Assembly: GCF_002950945.1 (NCBI RefSeq)
Contig: NZ_CP012673.1
Span: 10,864,501-10,928,500 of the forward strand
Reading direction: 5' to 3'
Length of the DNA: 64,000 nt
Origin: Sorangium cellulosum
Lineage (GTDB): Bacteria > Myxococcota_A > Polyangia > Polyangiales > Polyangiaceae
The first letter of the stretch is position 1. The number at the start of each line of letters is the position of its first letter. The notes under the pieces were generated by a model. It had not been told where the DNA came from and ran no database searches. It worked only from the letters and a program-made list of their open reading frames with translations. Shown here piece after piece: positions 32,501 to 38,844 of this stretch. Made by a program: the position numbers and the translations under genes.

Positions 32501-33961
32501 GTCGCCGAGCGCGCTCGCGACGTGCCCCTCGAAGCGGCGGGCGATCTCGGCGCACGCCTCCTGCTGGAGGCCGACGATCTGATCGAGCTCCTCGGTGTCC
32601 ACCGCGCCGCGCCGGAGGCTCGAGGCGGCGAGCGCGCAGCAGACCACGGTGATCTGCCGCCGCTCGCCCTCGATCAACCCGTGGCTCGGCGTGCTCCCCG
32701 ACGGCGGCGTGCTCCCGGGCGGCAGCGTGCCGCCGGGCGGCGTGCCCCCGGGCGGCGGCGTGCCCCCGGGCAGCGTGCTTCCGGGCGGCCTGCCTCCGGG
32801 CGCCGTGCCCCCGGGCAGCGTGCTTCCGGGCGGCCTGCCGCCGGGCGCCGTGCCCCCGGGCAGCGTGCTTCCGGGCGGCCTGCCGCCGGGCGCCGTGCCC
32901 CCGGGCGGCGGCGCGCTTCCGCCGCCGCCGCCGCGAAATACGCCCGCGCCGCGATGGGGGGCGATGAGCGTGGCAGCGGGCAAGGCGGTGTTGTGCTGTG
33001 TGGCGGCTTGCTGCGTGACCGCGGTGGCCCAGCCGATCGGCTGGTGCTCGCGCCCGAGATCGAGCGGGGTGCGCACCTCGCTGAGGTCACACGCCTCGAG
33101 CTCCCGGAGGAGGCCGTCGGTCGTGACGTCTCGCACTGTGGGCTCCTTGGCGGTCGCGCGCTGGAGCAGGCGCCCGAGCGGGTGGTCCGCGATCGCCGGC
33201 GGGATGGAGACCGGCTGCGGCGAGAGCTGATGGAACATGACCTCGGCGACGGTCTCGCCCTGCATGATGCGCTGGCCGGTCAGGCACTCGAGGAAGACGA
33301 GGCCCCAGGAGTAGAGGTCGGAGCTCGGCGTCAGCGTCAGGCCGCGGAGCTGCTCGGGCGAGGCGTAGGCCGGGGTGCCGATCGACTCGCTGGTCATGGT
33401 GATCCGGGTCTCGTCGACGCTCGCGTCCTCGGTGAGGGTGCCGATGCCGAAATCGAGCACGAGCACGTTCCGCCGCGCGCCCGTGGGGACGACCATGACG
33501 TTCGACGGCTTGAGGTCCCGGTGCACGACGCCCTGGGCGTGGGCACACGCGAGGGCGTCGAGGAGCTGGAGCATGAAGTGGCGCGCCTCGAGGGCGCTCA
33601 GGGCGCCCTCCTCCGCGATCACCTGCGCGAGGGTCTTGCCGGGGACGTACTCGAACACGGAGTACACGGCGCCGCCGTCGGCGCGGCCCGAGTCGAGGAG
33701 GCGGACGATGTTCGGGTGGTGCAGCTGCCCGCAGAGCTGCATCTCCCGCTGGAACCGCGCGAGCCGCCGCGCGTCGTCGGCCTGCCCGGCGCGGTTTCCG
33801 TGGAGGCGCAGCAGCTTGACCGCCACCGGCTGGCCCGTCGCGACTTGCCGTGCCTTGTACACGACGCCGAAGCCGCCCTGGCCGAGCTCCGCGAGGAGCT
33901 CATAACGCGCCTGAAATACCTCGCCGAGCACGCTCGGCGTCTCGCAGGGGGTCGTTCCCAT
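29570..33961 (-). CDS. TOMM-type Ser/Thr kinase - cyclase-like - AAA ATPase - TPR fusion
   Basis: 1463 residues from ATG 33961. The protein kinase (~18-290) is intact: LGQGGFGVVYKA, VAVKLL, VHRDLKPSNVMV, LDFGIGT. A Gly/Pro-rich linker (~345-430) includes three identical 15-residue blocks. A class III cyclase-like domain (~432-610) begins RRQITVVCC, where the usual metal Asp is absent, and has GDASLFYFGYP in place of the second metal site, so it may be catalytically dead. An AAA_16-type ATPase follows, with Walker A TGEPGIGKTRL (~655) and Walker B LVIEDLHWAD (~778). The C-terminal ~650 residues are helical TPR-like repeats. The architecture matches the TOMM system kinase/cyclase fusion family. 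It is upstream of, and probably cotranscribed with, the RiPP precursor. Confidence 0.9.
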   Translation of the reverse strand: MGTTPCETPSVLGEVFQARYELLAELGQGGFGVVYKARQVATGQPVAVKLLRLHGNRAGQADDARRLARFQREMQLCGQLHHPNIVRLLDSGRADGGAVYSVFEYVPGKTLAQVIAEEGALSALEARHFMLQLLDALACAHAQGVVHRDLKPSNVMVVPTGARRNVLVLDFGIGTLTEDASVDETRITMTSESIGTPAYASPEQLRGLTLTPSSDLYSWGLVFLECLTGQRIMQGETVAEVMFHQLSPQPVSIPPAIADHPLGRLLQRATAKEPTVRDVTTDGLLRELEACDLSEVRTPLDLGREHQPIGWATAVTQQAATQHNTALPAATLIAPHRGAGVFRGGGGGSAPPPGGTAPGGRPPGSTLPGGTAPGGRPPGSTLPGGTAPGGRPPGSTLPGGTPPPGGTPPGGTLPPGSTPPSGSTPSHGLIEGERRQITVVCCALAASSLRRGAVDTEELDQIVGLQQEACAEIARRFEGHVASALGDASLFYFGYPRAREDDPRRAALAALRMVASVRRQSDAREAERGVRVDLRIGVHTGIVVARELRPSPSAGPGYVVGTTPKLASWLSALAQPGGVLVSGDAYRLLRGHFALEPDGVRPLDGGGAMEIYQLTEGEPAAGAKTPLVGRQRELDTLLERWIHARSGAGQAVLVTGEPGIGKTRLVRELGERIRADAHTWLECRCAPDAANSALYPIVDLIERLLDPGRADGHAARAERLEAWLSGHGFDLAEAMPLFASLLSIPLPQRFRPLDAPPKKQRELTRDVILSLLFEMAEREPVVLVIEDLHWADPTTLELLEQLVAEVPSSRLLAVFCARAARADLSPAWSSSAVLPLQLGRLERPEIEQMAAKVTGGRALPPEVIDAVAGRTDGVPLFVEELVRSMIESGALAERDGRYTLAGPLSDAEVPSTLRSLLTARLDRLGQAKSTAQVAAAIGREFTFELLAAVSPQGAAAVQEDLDRLVAADLVHRKRRLRNPAYLFKHALVRDAAYESMLKRSRREVHARIAEALEQRFPGVAEERPELLSLHHGAAEQTRRALGYAHRAAASALARSANTEAIAHARQAIGWLDAIEDERERAERELAMNGVITPALMATRGFTSPEYAATLERSQALIDALGDRPEMFPTLWAIALLHYGSNRRAEARGVAERLLSLAEGAGDAERQVAVLPVLTHLALMDGRLDAARSCSERALALFDPAAHGGHAFTYGSDPAAPAHAMLSSVLWLTGDAERSAEHEARALARIDALGHAQTSGGVLFALATLHHYRRDRDRIVALTDRLRELSSRQPMPFNLAYGNLVRAWADVDLEGATQALGFVEAAGQRSAWSYWCSIPAEIESALGRHDAALERLDGCVREAEDTGARFYLPELLRLQGACHLARGTGPGVAEACFRRAAEVARAQGARTFELRATVALSRALRAGGRAAEARGLLSTSLGTFAAGLALPDLIEARTLLDELGTTPG
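32771..32905. repeat. three 45-bp in-frame repeats in the kinase-cyclase linker
   Basis: Near-identical 45-bp units starting at 32771, 32816 and 32861 encode GGTAPGGRPPGSTLP blocks between the kinase and cyclase-like domains. They are flanked by shorter, degenerate PGG units. Confidence 0.85.
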
Positions 33962-34046
33962 CGCGTGACCTCGTCGCTGGGGCAGGAGCTTCCTTATAAG
34001 TACATGCGTCTCCGGACGGGTGGAAGCGGCAATACCTTCCGTCTGC

Positions 34047-34110
34047 GGCGGTAACGAAACCGTCACCGGCGGTATTGGACGCCGGCGGTAATGGACCGTC
34101 GCCAGCGGTA
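34047..34110. promoter_or_regulatory. four direct repeats (GGCGGTA-type) upstream of the kinase gene
   Basis: GGCGGTA at 34047, 34068 and 34084 and AGCGGTA at 34104, the last three extended to a common GGTAnTGGAC/GGTACCGGAC form. Spacings are 21, 16 and 20 bp. They lie 86-149 bp upstream of the kinase start, where activator or repressor sites would be expected. Confidence 0.35.
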
Positions 34111-34228
34111 CCGGACGAGGCGGGGCGTGGGGCGCTCGCGCCGGGGCAGTGGCGGCGTGCACGGCAGCGTGCACGGCGACCTCGCCGCACCCGGCCGCGC
34201 ATCTCCGTCCTCCGTCCCTCCGGCGAGC

Positions 34229-34370
34229 AGACGAGTTCGGCTCGTTCCGGGAGCGCGGCGCGGCGGTCGACGTGGAGGTGCTCCAGGGGGACCATTTCGT
34301 GCTGCTCAGCGACAAGCGCGCGGTCGCCGCCGGGATGCGCGCGTGGCTGGAACCCCGGAGCCGATGAGCC
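34229..34370 (+). pseudogene. 3' scrap of an alpha/beta-hydrolase gene
   Basis: One frame ending at TGA near 34367 reads EFGSFRERGAAVDVEVLQ, then GDHFVLL, and ends AVAAGMRAWLEPRSR. This is the usual tail of alpha/beta hydrolases (catalytic His in Gly-X-His-Phe, then a C-terminal helix). No upstream nucleophile elbow or core domain is present, so only the 3' end survives. It may be an old deletion remnant upstream of the kinase promoter. Confidence 0.4.
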
Positions 34371-34435
34371 GGACGGGATGAGGGGCGGGTAGGCGCGTGC
34401 CGGTACCCCCTGGATCCAAGGACAAGGACAGAGCA

Positions 34436-34684
34436 ATGACGAGCACGGTCGAGTGGTTCGAGTTATGGGTCGACGCTTCCGCCGGCGATGGCTGGATCTA
34501 TGTGCTCATCCTGCGAGGGTCGAGCGATGGAAGCCTGGAGCTCATCGAGCCGCAGAAGGGCGGTGAGCGCGTGGACACGTTCGGCAACCACGAGGACGCC
34601 GTGCACTGGCTCAGCGAGGATGAGTACGAGCTGGTCGAGGGACGGCCCCCGGGAATCACTGCGCAGCCGGCCGGAACCATGTAG
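34436..34684 (+). CDS. small acidic hypothetical protein
   Basis: 82 residues from ATG 34436 (GGA upstream). It begins TSTVEWFELWVDASAGDGWIYVLIL and ends in a Pro-rich tail. Alternating aromatic and acidic residues suggest a compact beta-rich single domain (immunity- or SMI1-like size), but no family is recognised. It sits 31 bp upstream of a coiled-coil gene in the same direction, probably one operon. Confidence 0.55.
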   Translation: MTSTVEWFELWVDASAGDGWIYVLILRGSSDGSLELIEPQKGGERVDTFGNHEDAVHWLSEDEYELVEGRPPGITAQPAGTM

Positions 34685-34715
34685 GATGGCGCTGTACTCA
34701 GAAAGCGGGTGAATT

Positions 34716-35333
34716 TTGAGCTTTTCCGATTTTTTCAAGTCGCCGTTCAGCCGGCGGTCCGACGTGTCGTCGCTGCCCTCGCCGCCGCTGGCACCGGAGG
34801 ACGACATCACAGCGCCGCCTTCTGAGGTCGAGTTCGCGGCCATCCTGCTGGCTGCCGGCGTGACCCCCGAGCAGCGGAGCAAGATCCTGAAGGCGCAGGA
34901 GCTCCTGAGGACGCTGCCGAGCGAAACCCCCGTTCCGGTGAAGCGGGACATCGTTGAAGCGGCATTCAAGGCCTTCGACGTCTCGACTCAGGAGATCGTG
35001 GCCGCAGCGTCGAAGCAGATCGAGGCGCTGCGGGCGTTCACGCGCACCGGCGAGGAGCACACGCAGCGGGTGCTCGCCGAAGGAAACCAGCAGATCACGC
35101 TGCTGGAGTCCAAGATCGCCGGTGTGAAGGCGTCGATGGACCGGGAGGTCGCCGCGCAGGCGGTGCGCACCCGATCCACGCTCGACCAGATCAACGAGGT
35201 GCAGCCGGTGCTGCAGTTCTTCGCGCGGGATGTGATCGCCTCGAGCCTCCCGGAAGCCCACGCCGCCGCGTCGGGGCCGGGGGAGGGGTCCCAGGGAGAA
35301 AGCGTGGACGTCCAGTTCGACGCGGGCCGGTGA
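34716..35333 (+). CDS. helical/coiled-coil hypothetical protein
   Basis: 205 residues from TTG 34716 (GGGTG upstream). The N-terminus is polar and Pro/Ser-rich (~1-35). Residues ~38-170 are predicted helical with coiled-coil character (EFAAILLAAGVTPEQRSKILKAQELL; IEALRAFTRTGEEHTQRVLAEGNQQITLLESKIAGVKASMDREV). The tail is Gly/Ser-rich. It has no signal peptide or membrane segment. Similar size and composition occur in uncharacterised filament- or polarity-associated proteins; no function is claimed. It is the second gene of a two-gene unit. Confidence 0.6.
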   Translation: MSFSDFFKSPFSRRSDVSSLPSPPLAPEDDITAPPSEVEFAAILLAAGVTPEQRSKILKAQELLRTLPSETPVPVKRDIVEAAFKAFDVSTQEIVAAASKQIEALRAFTRTGEEHTQRVLAEGNQQITLLESKIAGVKASMDREVAAQAVRTRSTLDQINEVQPVLQFFARDVIASSLPEAHAAASGPGEGSQGESVDVQFDAGR

Positions 35334-35451
35334 GCCTTGTCAGGGCGCGCCCTCTCCTGCCCGCCGCCGGAGCGGACTGCACGGCGTCGCGGGCCCCGGC
35401 GCCAGCGTCGAGCCTCCTGGCCGCAGGGAGCGTGACGCAGGTCGGCTCGGC

Positions 35452-35910
35452 CTACCGCTGCCTCGAGAAAGACGCGCTCCACGTCGGCGCGACGTCCGCG
35501 ATGATCTCCCTGAACCGCGGCGGGATGTCGGAGGCATCCGTCATCTGCTGGATCGTGAGCACCTCGGCGGTGCCGAACCCGACGGGGCATCGCAGCGCCC
35601 ACGCGATCGCCTCTTCCTTCGAGCTCACCTCGATCAGGTAGAAGCCGCCGACCAGCTCCTTCGTCTCGACGAAGGGCCCATCGAGCACGACGCGCGTGCC
35701 CCCGGAGATCCCGACGCGCGCGCGGGCCCCACCGGGGTTGAGGCCCTCGGACGCGATCAGCACGCCGGCCTTCATCATCTCCTCGTTGTACTTCATGTAG
35801 GCGGCGAAGAGCTCCTCGCCCGGTGCCCCCTCCGCCTCGGCGCTCGCGTCGTTGCCCCCCGGCGCTGCTGTCTCGCTGGTCCCCGGTGCTGCGGTGATGA
35901 TGAAGCGCAT
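35452..35910 (-). CDS. YciI-related (DGPF) domain protein
   Basis: 152 residues with AAGGAG 5 bp before ATG 35910. The hallmark motif VVLDGPFVETKELVGGFYLIEV (DGPFxETKE) is present, preceded by LFAAYMKYNEEMMKAGVLI and followed by EEAIAWALRCP and a Glu-Val-Leu-Thr end, the complete YciI-like/DGPF fold. Such proteins are often fused or linked to ECF sigma factors of the sigma-24 type in actinobacteria and myxobacteria; none is adjacent here. The biochemical activity of the family is largely unknown. Confidence 0.85.
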   Translation of the reverse strand: MRFIITAAPGTSETAAPGGNDASAEAEGAPGEELFAAYMKYNEEMMKAGVLIASEGLNPGGARARVGISGGTRVVLDGPFVETKELVGGFYLIEVSSKEEAIAWALRCPVGFGTAEVLTIQQMTDASDIPPRFREIIADVAPTWSASFSRQR

Positions 35911-36273
35911 CGTCGTGTCTCCTTCTCTCGTCGTGCGGGCGCCCGGCCGGTCCCGACCGGCTGGGCCCGAGCTCTACCGTCACGACGAACGAGGGGACGT
36001 GCGATCGACACGCCGGACGATCTTTTTTCCTCGCCGCCAAGCATCGGGAAATAAAGGATTTCATGCAACCTGAGGCGCGCGCCGCCACGGGCCTCGACGT
36101 GGGTCGACCGTGACCCGGGTCGGACCACACGCTCTCGACCTCCTGGGTGCGCTCCGTGTTCCGTCGACCAGCGGTCCGGACCCCCAGCTCGCGCTCTGCG
36201 CTGCGGTCCCCAGGGCTCCCGAGCGCCGGCGGGCGCTCTGCATTGCGGTCCGGAGGGGTTCGGACCCCCCCTG

Positions 36274-36471
36274 TGGCACAATCTCGGGACCATGAGCGGG
36301 GTTCTTGGCACAGTTTTTCGCTCTGAAGTGCGAATTTTGGCACATTTTGGCTCCAGAAGGCGCTCCTCGGAGCGGTCGCGAGGGGTCCGGACCCCGGTGT
36401 GTCGCAATGCAGAACGTTTGAGCCACTGTCCGACCCCCCTGATCTGGCACAGTTCAAGGTGGCCTGGCACA
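36274..36471. repeat. five TGGCACA repeats, three at exact 32-bp spacing
   Basis: TGGCACA at 36274, 36306, 36338, 36445 and 36465. The first three are exactly 32 bp apart and the last two 20 bp apart. GTCCGGACCCC-type palindromes lie between and beside them. Such multiple short direct repeats at a sequence edge resemble transposase-binding sites of IS21-like elements, but no transposase remains. Confidence 0.45.
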
Positions 36472-36504
36472 GGTCACGGGCGCTGCGTGCCCCGCGACAG
36501 GCGA

Positions 36505-36625
36505 CACGTCCGTGGAGATCTCGGTGGAGGACACCGGGAAGGGTGTTCCCCCGACCTTCGTCGGCGCGTCTTCGAGCGGTTCCAGCAGGCCGACGCGAGC
36601 ATGATCCACGCGCACGGAGGGCTCA
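36505..36625 (+). pseudogene. fragment of a sensor histidine kinase (HATPase_c)
   Basis: One frame reads EISVEDTGKGVPP (the G1/N-box region of HATPase_c). A neighbouring frame continues RRRVFERFQQADAS and then HAHGGLT (the F- and G2-box region, normally FERFQQAD....GGLGLGL). The two halves are out of frame with each other, and nothing like a dimerisation domain precedes them, so this is a frameshifted, truncated relic. Confidence 0.65.
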
Positions 36626-36825
36626 CGGGCAGAGTCTTACTTATCTCGTTGCCTGATGATTACGAAATGTTGATTCGAGTCGGTTTCTCCTTCGCAAACA
36701 TGGTCGTCATCGATGTAGGGACCCGGGGAGCCGCCTTGGTGTCTCCACGCGCCGTGGCGTTTGCTGCGTTGGCTTCACCAACACATGCTGGATAGGACGA
36801 TGGGTATCTGCTATCGCGCGGTCCG

Positions 36826-37719
36826 ATGGGTCAGCCCGACCAGTTTGCGAAGAGGACCTTCGCCGAGGAGACCGAGCGCATCACGGCGGGTGCGGCCAGG
36901 TGGCAGGATCCACCTGAGATCGGGCTCGAGAAGGTCCAGTGCGACGGCTTCCTCGTGATCCGCCGTCCGGACCTTCTCGTGCATCTTCCCGCGCCATGGC
37001 CGGAGGCGCAGGCTCACGACGAGGTGGTCATCGAGCTGAAGCTGGCCGGGGACCATGTGGACCGGATCGCGACGGAGAGAGCCCTGTTGCGGCGGCAGGC
37101 AAGGCAGGTGCAGCGGGCCGTGGAGCAGGGTCCGTCCTGGATGGCCGAGGAGCCGATCTGGATGGTCGCCGCGCACCTTCCAGCGTGGCTCGAGCAGACC
37201 CGCAACCCCGTTCGGTTCGCCCCGGGCTGCTATCGCGTCGAGCCGCTCGGCCGTCTCTTCCTGTGGATTGCGGCCAACGAGCTCCCGTTGCGCGATGATC
37301 TCGTGCCTTTCCTGGTCGCCCGGTCCGGCCGGGCGCTCGACGAGTTCGCCCGATGGGTCGCGCCGCGAAGGTCACCCCGGTGGGTGGCGGGCATGCTAAC
37401 CTACCTGGCGATGTCGACGAGCGTACGCGAGGAGATCCTCTGGGGGATGGCCGGGACCGAGAACCCCGAGATCGAGGCTCGGAAGCAGCGAATCCTGGAG
37501 GTCCTGCTCTCCACCTCGCCAGAGGTAGAGGAGCGGCTGATCGCGAAGGGCCGCCTGACCGAGGCGCGTGCCGCCCTCCGCCGAGTGCTCGCGCGACGGC
37601 AGCTCGAGCTCAGCCCCGGGGACGAGGAGCGCATCGAGGCCTGCGGCGACCTCGCGACGGTCGAGCGGTGGCTCGACCAAGCGGTCACCGCGGCGAGCAC
37701 CTCCGAAGCGCTGCAGTAG
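36826..37719 (+). CDS. PD-(D/E)XK nuclease-like / DUF4351-type protein
   Basis: 297 residues. The N-terminal half resembles Rpn/PD-(D/E)XK transposase-like nucleases: VQCDGFLVIRRPDLLVHL followed by HDEVVIELKLAGDH, where Asp and Glu-X-Lys would form the metal site. The C-terminal half is helical and ends with a tail common to this paralogous family (TEARAALRRVLARRQLELSPGDEERIEACGDLATVERWLDQAV). A second, frameshifted copy of this tail lies at 38568-38659, showing that the family has been duplicated locally. Function is not established. The neighbouring TA-like pair and relics mark this as an accessory region. Confidence 0.65.
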   Translation: MGQPDQFAKRTFAEETERITAGAARWQDPPEIGLEKVQCDGFLVIRRPDLLVHLPAPWPEAQAHDEVVIELKLAGDHVDRIATERALLRRQARQVQRAVEQGPSWMAEEPIWMVAAHLPAWLEQTRNPVRFAPGCYRVEPLGRLFLWIAANELPLRDDLVPFLVARSGRALDEFARWVAPRRSPRWVAGMLTYLAMSTSVREEILWGMAGTENPEIEARKQRILEVLLSTSPEVEERLIAKGRLTEARAALRRVLARRQLELSPGDEERIEACGDLATVERWLDQAVTAASTSEALQ

Positions 37720-37927
37720 CCCAGCGCCGCCGGCGCTCCGAATCCTGGCAGCCGCAACCTCCGGTCGGACCGGGCGATCGCAACCTGGGGCGGACCGGGC
37801 AACGGCAACCTGGGTCGCGGCCTCAGCCTGGGTCGGCGGCCTCAACTCGGTCGGGCCGTCGGGGTCGGGAGGCAGGTCCGCAGCCGGAGACCTCGCTGCG
37901 CGGGCCAGAAAGCGGTAGGCTCTCCTC

Positions 37928-38206
37928 GTGAGCGATGACAGCGCGCTTCGCGAGATTGCGGCCAGGTACGTCTGGTGGCAAGCGCCTGAGGTCACCCTCG
38001 CCCGCCCGCGCCATTTTCTCTGCCAGGTGATGGCTCTCGGAACTGCGGAAGACGTGAGGACCGTGAGGCGCCTGCTGGGCGATCAGGCCTTGCTGGACGC
38101 ACTGGAGCACGCTCCCCCGGGCGTGATGGACCCGAAGTCCTGGAACTACTGGCATCTCTTCTTCGGCCGGCGACCGCCGCCGCTGCCGGAGCGCCCGCTG
38201 CTATGA
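37928..38206 (+). CDS. antitoxin-like small protein of an AbiE-type pair
   Basis: 92 residues from GTG 37928. The pattern IAARYVWWQAPEVTLARPRHFLCQVMALGT, a helix (AEDVRTVRRLLG) and the end SWNYWHLFFGR are typical of the short proteins that precede AbiEii-type nucleotidyltransferase toxins in many proteobacteria. The stop overlaps the start of the toxin relic by 4 bp (ATGA at 38203-38206), the usual layout of the pair. With the toxin destroyed, this gene may be an orphan on its way to decay. Confidence 0.6.
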   Translation: MSDDSALREIAARYVWWQAPEVTLARPRHFLCQVMALGTAEDVRTVRRLLGDQALLDALEHAPPGVMDPKSWNYWHLFFGRRPPPLPERPLL

Positions 38207-38558
38207 AGCACCTGCTGCCCAGAATCGAGGTGCTCCCTGCCGCCCAGCGAGCGCTGTGGCCCGAGCTCGCTGGCGGGCACCAAGCTCAAGGCGCTCCTGC
38301 AACGCGTCGAGTCCAAGGACTATCTCGACGTCGCGGCGCTCCTCAAGGCAGGTGTTCCGATCGAGCAAAATCCTCGGGTCGGCACGTTCACTCTTCGGTA
38401 CCGCGTTCAATCCGCTTGTCGCGCAGAAGATGCTCGCATACTTCGAGGGCGGTGACCTCGCGAGTTTACCGGACACGGTGAAGCGACTTCTTGTGTTGCA
38501 CGCGACGCGCGACGCCGAAGTCCTGCCGCTACCCAAGCTGTCCAGCCGGCTCGATTGA
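38203..38558 (+). pseudogene. wrecked AbiEii-type nucleotidyltransferase toxin gene
   Basis: The start reads MKHLLPRIEVLPAAQRALWPELAG, then jumps, in a different frame, to GTKLKALLQRVESKDYLDVAALLKAGVP. After a second shift it reads ARSLFGTAFNPLVAQKMLAYFEGGDL and ends PKLSSRLD. These are the N-terminus, the central Lys/Asp segment and the C-terminus of AbiEii/AbiGii nucleotidyltransferases. The catalytic G-S/D-X-D region that should lie between the first two blocks is missing, so there is an internal deletion plus at least two frameshifts. Confidence 0.7.
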
Positions 38559-38567
38559 CCCGGCCCC

Positions 38568-38659
38568 CGCTGTGGCATCGAAGCCTGCGATGAGCTGGCG
38601 ATGCCGAGCGGTGGCTCGACCAGGCGATCAGCGCGGCCAGCTGCGCCGGAGCGCTGTAG
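38568..38659 (+). pseudogene. duplicated 3' end of the PD-(D/E)XK-like gene
   Basis: The sequence reads GIEACDELAMP and, after a one-base shift, ERWLDQAISAASCAGAL-stop. The intact gene ends RIEACGDLATVERWLDQAVTAASTSEALQ. The nucleotide sequence stays similar beyond the stop (GTAGCCC.GC...CCGGCG). Only the last ~30 codons are present. It flanks the AbiE-like pair on the other side from the intact copy. Confidence 0.6.
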
Positions 38660-38844
38660 TAGCCCGGCAACCCCGGCGCGCCGACCGCAGCCCGCGGCGG
38701 CCGCGTTCGAAGCCTTCCGGGGTGCCCGGCCTGCCGCTCGCGAAATAAGCTCCAGGCACGTCGAGCTCCATTTATCTTGCGCATGGGCCATCCTTCCACC
38801 GGCTCGACCGGGGGCGCGCTGGATTGCTTGGAGGTAGCGTCGGT

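Larger units (their letters stand above)
35911..36825. other. 915-bp region of decayed sequence
   Basis: No intact gene. It contains the promoter side of the YciI-like gene, a block of GGTCCGGACCCC-like and TGGCACA repeats (36170-36475) suggesting an old mobile-element end, and a fragment of a histidine kinase (36505-36625). Base composition falls toward 36640-36720, unlike the flanks. Confidence 0.6.

Noticed and set aside
29930..34054. 1374-codon plus-strand frame antisense to the kinase-cyclase gene
   Set aside because: Low-complexity Arg/Ala/Gly product with no motifs; the opposite strand has clear kinase and ATPase motifs.
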